Shown here in pieces: positions 59,301 through 64,000 of a DNA stretch of 64,000 nucleotides. A program made the translations under genes and the position numbers. This DNA is from Chromatocurvus halotolerans (lineage in GTDB: Bacteria; Pseudomonadota; Gammaproteobacteria; Pseudomonadales; Halieaceae). The first letter of the stretch is position 1. Each line of letters starts with the position of its first letter. The stretch lies in contig NZ_SLWX01000011.1 of assembly GCF_004340525.1 (NCBI RefSeq), positions 42,036-106,035 on the forward strand, in the 5' to 3' direction. The notes beneath the pieces are model-generated. The model ran no database searches, was not told the origin of the DNA, and saw only the letters and a list, made by a program, of their open reading frames with translations.

Positions 59301-60787
59301 ACCGAAGTGAAAATGGCTCTGACAATCCTACTATTGAGATTTCGGTTAAGGACGAAGGCATTGGCATCAAGCCTGAATCCCGCGAGAGAATATTTGATTC
59401 CTTTACCCAAGCCGATCCGAGCACAACACGTAAATTTGGTGGTACCGGACTGGGACTGACCATATGTAAACAGTATGTAGATTTAATGGGAGGCGAGTTG
59501 CAACTTTTTTCAGAAGTGGGGGTTGGAACAAGTGTCGTTGCTCGAATCCCTACAACCTATGGGCACGAACTATCAAACACATATCAAGCGAATTCCTTAA
59601 AAATATTTTTAGTTCCGAATTCTGACATCGACGTATCAGAAATGATTATTAGCCACTTGAGAGTAATAGGCATACCGGAATCAAATATAAAAATTGTTGA
59701 CGAATCTAAGGTTCGAACAGAATGTGGAGAAAACTCAATCGCCTTCATAAGGCTCGACTTAAACTCAATCTCTGGCGGCGAATTTATTGAAGAAAAAACA
59801 CCTCAAGGGAAAATATTTTTTAGCTTTTCCTCACTTGATTTGGCCAGAATCTCTGAGATAGCTCATCCACTACTTAGTTTGCCTATATCTCCAAATAATT
59901 TAATAGAATGCATTCAGTTGGCGGAGCACGACGAAAAACTCTCGGAAGCAAACAGAGGGAGCACAAGCGACATTACACCAACAAGAACGATCAAAGTTTT
60001 GGTTGCCGAGGATATTGAGGTAAATCAACTGATCATAGGAGAGATGCTTGTCGCTCTTCATTACACTTTCGATATGGCCAAGAACGGGGAAGAAGCCGTA
60101 AAAATGTATAGGACTGGCAACTACGGACTTATTTTCATGGATTGCCAAATGCCAATTAAGGATGGTCATCAAGCAACTATTGAAATAAGAAGTTTTGAAG
60201 AGTTTGCCAATAAGCCCAGAGTGCCCATTATTGCTCTAACAGCTGGAAGCTCTGACTCAGAACGCATCAATTGTCTTGAAAGCGGGATGGATAATGTTCT
60301 CGAGAAGCCGTTTACCAGATCAGAAATCGAACAAACTATTTCAACCTACCTTTCTCAAACCACTCTTTCCCTTGCGAAAAACTCCCGACAATCTGAAGAT
60401 GAGATACTGCCCAATACACAAGATATTCTAGATAAGTCAGTTATTGACGGATTATTCGAAATCCAAGCGCAAACTGGCAATGATATCGTTATCAAGGTTT
60501 TTGATGGATACAAAACGCAAATGACGGACGCCATCAATGAACTCAAAGTACTTTCGCATGAAGGTGGTGCTCAGGGCGCGAAATCTTTGGCACACGGAAT
60601 CAAGTCCATGAGCGCGAATGTAGGCGCGGCAATGGTCAGAGAAGATGCAGCCAGGCTGGAAGAGGTTCTGAACAGCGGCAACTTGGACAACTTTATCATC
60701 GTTTGCGATTCTCTTGAAAAAAACTACCAGCTTTTCGTCAGCACATTTGAGCGTAACTTTTTCGATAGAGAAGTAGGCGGGATTTGA
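56324..60787 (+). CDS. Hybrid two-component sensor: propeller - Y_Y_Y - HisKA - HATPase - REC - HPt
   Basis: 1487 residues from ATG 56324 (GGAG 8 bases upstream); an ATG at 56300 is weaker. Signal: [20 protein letters not shown]. The periplasmic part (about 40-690) consists of two-component-regulator propeller repeats ([77 protein letters not shown]), then a Y_Y_Y Ig-like domain (about 705-775) and one membrane helix (about 787-808). Inside are HisKA with His857 ([14 protein letters not shown]), HATPase ([30 protein letters not shown]), a degenerate segment, a receiver with Asp1273 ([11 protein letters not shown]) and an HPt with His1424 ([13 protein letters not shown]). There is no DNA-binding output, so the HPt must pass phosphate to another regulator. 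The gene is clearly AT-rich compared with the flanks. Confidence 0.92.
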   Translation: MKAFIKLLLLGWCLQFSEISHGEVDFNFKLAEFSSRLSQSSITAITQSKSGELWVATQEGLNKYNGHDVKTYRSSLSDDRSLSSDVVTAISETSDGTLWIATLSGGLNRYNPATDDFEALFGTRASANAPLSDNIYTLYADTSGNLWLGYEGAFSKFNPRTGKFIHFLDQTIGSPLGLVTSFAEVHDAIFVSATESGILKLDRSDSIVDRYSDIEIFISTNRAQITKIKPTETGDLWVASINAGIANFDISNGSVKNRSLSDKINKSLGSETVYDIFVDGTGNIWFGGNSGLVIYSPASDEVHQYGTNNSAIPADRITSIYQSSDQTYWIGTYYGLSKARETSIEKHTPENSSLSNASVNAFAFTDDGTTWVGTDDGLNRREKGSRKFSWINTFTTPRLTDDAVMSLLATKESLWIGTFSGGANRLDLETMEIEVFKFDPSDPSSIGANGVTSFLITKEGELIIGTYEGGLSILEKGSSRFKRFNTRSDQDSPLSNDNVLALYQDSLGYIWIGTENGLNYFDPKKEVFEHFYNERGKKNTLSSNMIWSFHEDKEGTLWIGTNGGGLNQWRLEDRRALRPEFTHFSENTTLPSNSIFGIEGGTNHDLWLSHNRGVTKISTDGTRIQNFREIDGLQDTEFNMGASATSPTGEIFFGGHLGFNIIDPSKFGQESTPPIVGISEITVMNNRINLPHPANQLTELKLNHEDKMFSVEFFAAEYASPENLQYAYKLSGISPDWVISKDARKASFTTLPAGEYKLKLAAANSAGLWNWDARELKIIVSPPFWLSTTAYWIYLVSALLFIIYALRWVRQREQRAEKNRQELEAKVRERTRELEIAKKIAESANEAKSQFLATVSHEIRTPMHGIIGMSDLLLTTNLSPAQRRFASTVRTSGLSLLKLINNILDLSKLEASKIEVESVGLDINRIVDEVCYLQSEPASKKGLRLINILDPSIKWAVMGDPTKLSHILTNLLGNAIKFTEDGKITVRVSVKNHRSENGSDNPTIEISVKDEGIGIKPESRERIFDSFTQADPSTTRKFGGTGLGLTICKQYVDLMGGELQLFSEVGVGTSVVARIPTTYGHELSNTYQANSLKIFLVPNSDIDVSEMIISHLRVIGIPESNIKIVDESKVRTECGENSIAFIRLDLNSISGGEFIEEKTPQGKIFFSFSSLDLARISEIAHPLLSLPISPNNLIECIQLAEHDEKLSEANRGSTSDITPTRTIKVLVAEDIEVNQLIIGEMLVALHYTFDMAKNGEEAVKMYRTGNYGLIFMDCQMPIKDGHQATIEIRSFEEFANKPRVPIIALTAGSSDSERINCLESGMDNVLEKPFTRSEIEQTISTYLSQTTLSLAKNSRQSEDEILPNTQDILDKSVIDGLFEIQAQTGNDIVIKVFDGYKTQMTDAINELKVLSHEGGAQGAKSLAHGIKSMSANVGAAMVREDAARLEEVLNSGNLDNFIIVCDSLEKNYQLFVSTFERNFFDREVGGI

Positions 60788-60815
60788 ATAGAAACCAAAT
60801 TACCATTACCAAAAC

Positions 60816-63800
60816 ATGACTCTCTTTCGCTTCCCATGGGCTATCTTAGGTTTCTTGGTACATGGTTGCGGATATGCCGCGGAAATGGCATCTGTAGATT
60901 CAGTTCGAGAATCTTTAAGGCCTCGGAAATTCATATCATTCACTCCGGACCCATTAAGAATTCTTAATGGAAATACCATAACTAACGTCTTGGTCAGAGC
61001 AGATAAAGACTTTTGGATATCTTCTTCTGATGAGGTTTTTCAATTCGACGGTAATGACGTCAATACGTTTCCCGTCATCGGCCTACCTGAACCAAAGTAT
61101 CCAGAAAGCCAATTTGAAGCAATAATCGAAAACTCCAATTCTGAGTTATTTCTAATTTCCTTTACTGGCATCATTTATAAATATTCAAAGAAGGAAAAAG
61201 CCTTCACTCGCATCACTCCCAGATCGCCAGTCAACAAGGATGGCATTGAAGTAATGTCATCATACATAGACGACGAGGATATGATTTGGATTGGCTACAG
61301 CGACGGGTCAATTTCAAGATTTGACACCCGATTAAAAACATTGAGCAAAATGGATATAAAATTGAGCGCGCCCATAATCTCCATTTTGGGTGGCCACAGA
61401 GGCGTCCACTTCGTAGATGATTCCGGCAGCATCATAATCTCCCCTAAACCAATAGATGGCCGGGGGTTGAATTATTTTACCTGTGGCAAAGCTCTTTCTC
61501 CGTTTAGCGCGGGATTTATTGGTCGTGCCGGTGAGATTTTCCTAGGTACTAAAGGTGACGGAGTTTGGAAGGCTGAGTTGGCTAATGAAAAATGCACGTT
61601 GGAGAAAGCGTTCGCCAAGAAGGACGAAAAAATAGGGACAGCGACAATTCATGATATATCTTCAGCTTGGAATCACAGAGATGATCTCATGCTTATTTCT
61701 TCTGATTCGGGACTATTCATAACCAACAAGGACGAAGTTTTAGCAATTTTTGACAGAAGTAATTCTAATATTGGCACAAACGAAATACTTACAGCACGAG
61801 GTGTCGGAGACGCAGGCATCTTAGCCGGCACGTACACTGGCTTGAAAGTGTTGAAAAAAACAAACGTCGAGGTGATAACAGACTTTGCAGGCAACAATAG
61901 TCCTTCGGTAGTCGCTACGACGACGTCGCCGCAGTTAGGAACATATATTGCTGACTACAGCCATGTTTACAAATTATCTCAAGGCACAAGGGAAGTTTCT
62001 ATTCAAGAGGTAATTCTCTCGACTCGTTCAGCACGCGGAATCATGTCACTTGAAGCCAATCACGAAAACCTATGGATTGGTTTTAGAAATGGTCATTTAT
62101 TGAGGTACACACCTTCAAGCGGCGAAGTGGCAACCTATTCTACTGACTTTAAAAAAAGACGCATGCCACCAATTAGCGCTATTTATGCTGCCAAGGATGG
62201 CGTGATTTACATTGGCACTTTTGGAGGCGGTGTCTATAGCCTGAGTAATAATCTGATAAAACCACTCTCATCCGAAAATACACTATCGAAAGACAAGATA
62301 CTGCAAATCACCCGGTTCAGAGGCATAGGTATAGTCGCATTTACTGAAAGAGGGACTCAACTTATCGATATCGATGGTGAAGAAGAAACTGTCTCTCGAA
62401 AAAGATTGTCGATGTTAAGTGATTTACCGATTTGGTCTTCGGATGAGAGCCAAACATCGCGATGGTTAGTGACACCGAAACACGGTGTTTACCTGCAAAC
62501 GCGTAATGAGCTTGGCGAATTCAGTTCACCAGCGCAAGTCGTACCTGAAGAACTATTAAAGCGGCTCGTCATTTACGCTGCTCTCGTGGATCGCGACGAT
62601 ATTGCTTACATATCATCTAATCGAGGCATCTTCAAAAGATTGAGAGACGGGACTTTCCATAAGGTTCTTAAAGGATCAATTTCCAACTCGGTTACATTTG
62701 ATTTCGGAGCAAGCGGAGTCGATGAAAAAGATAATATTCTCTTTGGTGGTACAGGAGGTTTAGTGCGAATTGGCTACCAAGAAGGCTCAAGGGGTCCTGA
62801 TAATCAAGCCTTAAGGTACACGAAGACGCTTGTTAACGGAGTAGCACGTCAAATCGCAGATTCTGATTTCGAAGGTCTTCACCTCATCATTGAATATCCC
62901 GTTAAAGTGTTATCGTTTCATTACTCTATGATTGATTTCACGGCAACCGATGACTTCAAATACCGCTACAAACTATCCCCGTTTGACCCAGATTACATAG
63001 ATGGCGGAAATGACGGATCGGCAACATACACAAACATTCCACCTGGTGACTATGTTTTCCACGTGCAGGGGGCGAATTCAGCGGGGGTGTGGAATACCGA
63101 TGGAATAGCCATGAGCGTGAGGGTTCTGCCACCTCTCTGGCGCACATGGTGGGCTTACTGCATTTATGCGATGAGTCTGGCGGCCGCTATACTTCTGGTC
63201 AAGAAATGGTACGACACGAACGTCCTGAGGATACAGGCAGACGAAATTGCGAGAGAAAGAACGATTGCAGCGGACTCGGCACTTGACGAGATGCAAGAGC
63301 AATTGGAGGCGCAGGATTCGCTCGTACGTAATATCAGGGAAAGAAACATCGCCACATTTGATACCGTGGCCAAGATTATTCAGCACCGTTCCGACTATGT
63401 CCCAGATGAGTTGTCTGCGGAAATCATGCGCGGCTCTTGCACGCATGTTCATGCCCTCGCGCTTCTTGAGCGTTCCCTCAAATATTATAACGATAGCCTT
63501 TTCGCAGACCTTCACGCATTTACGGCGGACTGCTTATCCGACTTGTCGGTAGCGCATGAGCACTCAGGCAGCGTAACCACGATCAATGAGGTGACTTCCG
63601 AGTTGATATCTGCAGAAAACGCAACGCTCATAGGCATCTTGATCCACGAATTGCTCAGTAACGCCTTTCAACACGCATTTCCTGAGAACTCCCATGCACG
63701 GTATCTTCGTGTTGTCATGTCTTATGAAGATGCGTCCGCCGACGGCTCCGTGAAGGTCCGCCTGAAGGTGCAGGATAGCGGATCAGGCATTCCAGAAGGA

Positions 63801-63950
63801 ATTATCAGCGAGCTGCCTGGACTCAGTCTGGTACGGCAGGTCGTCGATCACTACCGTGGCGTCATGGAAGTCGCCTCTTCGAATGGCACTGTAATAACAA
63901 TCACCTGCGTATTCCGGACCAACGTGACCACTCATTCCGTTTCATCGTGA
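60816..63950 (+). CDS. Second propeller sensor with HisKA_2/HWE-like kinase domain lacking the usual histidine
   Basis: 1044 residues with a signal peptide (FRFPWAILGFLVHGCGYAAE). The periplasmic propeller (about 45-690) has repeats such as DEDMIWIGYSDGSISRFDT and DGVIYIGTFGGGVYSLS, followed by Y_Y_Y (YRYKLSPFDPDYIDG, YTNIPPGDYVFHVQGANSAGVWN) and a membrane helix (about 772-793). The cytoplasmic part has HisKA_2-like THVHALALLERSLKYYNDS and an HATPase with LIHELLSNAFQHAFPE, VQDSGSGIPEG and LPGLSLVRQVVDHY. Where family members show HHRVKNN, this protein reads IRERNIATF (about 840-848), so the acceptor His is absent. The final residues are encoded by the terminal repeats of a putative insertion element; the natural C-terminus may have been nearer TITCVF. 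It follows the hybrid kinase by 28 bases. Confidence 0.85.
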   Translation: MTLFRFPWAILGFLVHGCGYAAEMASVDSVRESLRPRKFISFTPDPLRILNGNTITNVLVRADKDFWISSSDEVFQFDGNDVNTFPVIGLPEPKYPESQFEAIIENSNSELFLISFTGIIYKYSKKEKAFTRITPRSPVNKDGIEVMSSYIDDEDMIWIGYSDGSISRFDTRLKTLSKMDIKLSAPIISILGGHRGVHFVDDSGSIIISPKPIDGRGLNYFTCGKALSPFSAGFIGRAGEIFLGTKGDGVWKAELANEKCTLEKAFAKKDEKIGTATIHDISSAWNHRDDLMLISSDSGLFITNKDEVLAIFDRSNSNIGTNEILTARGVGDAGILAGTYTGLKVLKKTNVEVITDFAGNNSPSVVATTTSPQLGTYIADYSHVYKLSQGTREVSIQEVILSTRSARGIMSLEANHENLWIGFRNGHLLRYTPSSGEVATYSTDFKKRRMPPISAIYAAKDGVIYIGTFGGGVYSLSNNLIKPLSSENTLSKDKILQITRFRGIGIVAFTERGTQLIDIDGEEETVSRKRLSMLSDLPIWSSDESQTSRWLVTPKHGVYLQTRNELGEFSSPAQVVPEELLKRLVIYAALVDRDDIAYISSNRGIFKRLRDGTFHKVLKGSISNSVTFDFGASGVDEKDNILFGGTGGLVRIGYQEGSRGPDNQALRYTKTLVNGVARQIADSDFEGLHLIIEYPVKVLSFHYSMIDFTATDDFKYRYKLSPFDPDYIDGGNDGSATYTNIPPGDYVFHVQGANSAGVWNTDGIAMSVRVLPPLWRTWWAYCIYAMSLAAAILLVKKWYDTNVLRIQADEIARERTIAADSALDEMQEQLEAQDSLVRNIRERNIATFDTVAKIIQHRSDYVPDELSAEIMRGSCTHVHALALLERSLKYYNDSLFADLHAFTADCLSDLSVAHEHSGSVTTINEVTSELISAENATLIGILIHELLSNAFQHAFPENSHARYLRVVMSYEDASADGSVKVRLKVQDSGSGIPEGIISELPGLSLVRQVVDHYRGVMEVASSNGTVITITCVFRTNVTTHSVSS

Positions 63951-64000
63951 CCGCCTGTTCCGGGTGATCGTGACCGCCCATTCCGTTTTATCGTGACCGA
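63911..64000. mobile_element. Putative IS21-family terminal repeat array (edge of element)
   Basis: Four direct copies of a 23-bp unit begin at 63911, 63934, 63957 and 63980, consensus ATTCCGttttATCGTGACCgccc. Tandem long terminal repeats of this type and wording mark the ends of IS21-like elements, where the transposase IstA binds. The element body would lie beyond the window, so neither transposase nor exact boundary is seen. The repeats supply the stop codon of the second sensor gene. Confidence 0.5.

Overview
The window looks like a piece of a free-living, probably marine gammaproteobacterial chromosome. Supporting signs are a complete type II secretion (T2SS) operon in the E-F-G-H-I-J-K-L-M-C/N-D order known from Xanthomonas-type systems, FabV-type enoyl reductase, a BepA/PerM pair, TonB-dependent receptors including an Oar-like one, and generally GC-rich coding sequence. 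I cannot place it to genus. No rRNA, tRNA or CRISPR array was recognised.

Layout. 1-8.7 kb: a FecA-like TonB receptor cut by the window edge; a dgcA-dgcN pair for D-glutamate conversion; an intact Xre/RES toxin-antitoxin pair with a symmetric operator; an AmpG-type muropeptide permease; a decayed Phd/ParE-like pair; and a secreted phosphodiesterase. 8.7-24 kb: an Oar-like TonB receptor, then a surface-polysaccharide modification cluster (two small sulfotransferases, a hexapeptide acyltransferase, a wrecked acyltransferase-3/SGNH gene, and a very large sulfotransferase-GT2-GT4 fusion), mixed with an OmpA-type protein, a periplasmic parvulin, a secreted protein of unknown function and a small lipoprotein. 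24-34.5 kb: the T2SS operon on the minus strand, with start/stop overlaps between most genes. 34.6-44.1 kb: a minus-strand metabolic run of acyl-CoA ligase, metallo-beta-lactamase-fold hydrolase, fabV, a glycerate-kinase-like protein, aceF and aceE. 44.2-51.2 kb: envelope quality-control and housekeeping genes (M16 protease, PerM-like permease, TusA-like protein, BepA-like chaperone/protease, NadA).

51.4-64 kb is the most unusual part. A REC-GGDEF-EAL protein is followed by a secreted subtilisin, then a secreted protein made largely of eleven near-identical 13-residue GYKWGIRSNADQA units, then two giant periplasmic-propeller sensors. The first sensor is a hybrid kinase with REC and HPt domains. 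The second is a HisKA_2/HWE-like protein that seems to lack its phospho-acceptor histidine. From about 56.3 to 63.0 kb the DNA is visibly AT-rich against its surroundings, so this block was probably acquired. It ends in four 23-bp tandem repeats resembling the terminal repeats of IS21-family elements; these repeats also encode the last residues of the second sensor. A secreted repeat polypeptide, a secreted protease, two matched sensors and a c-di-GMP output protein make the best candidate here for an undescribed signalling system, but the functional link is inference.
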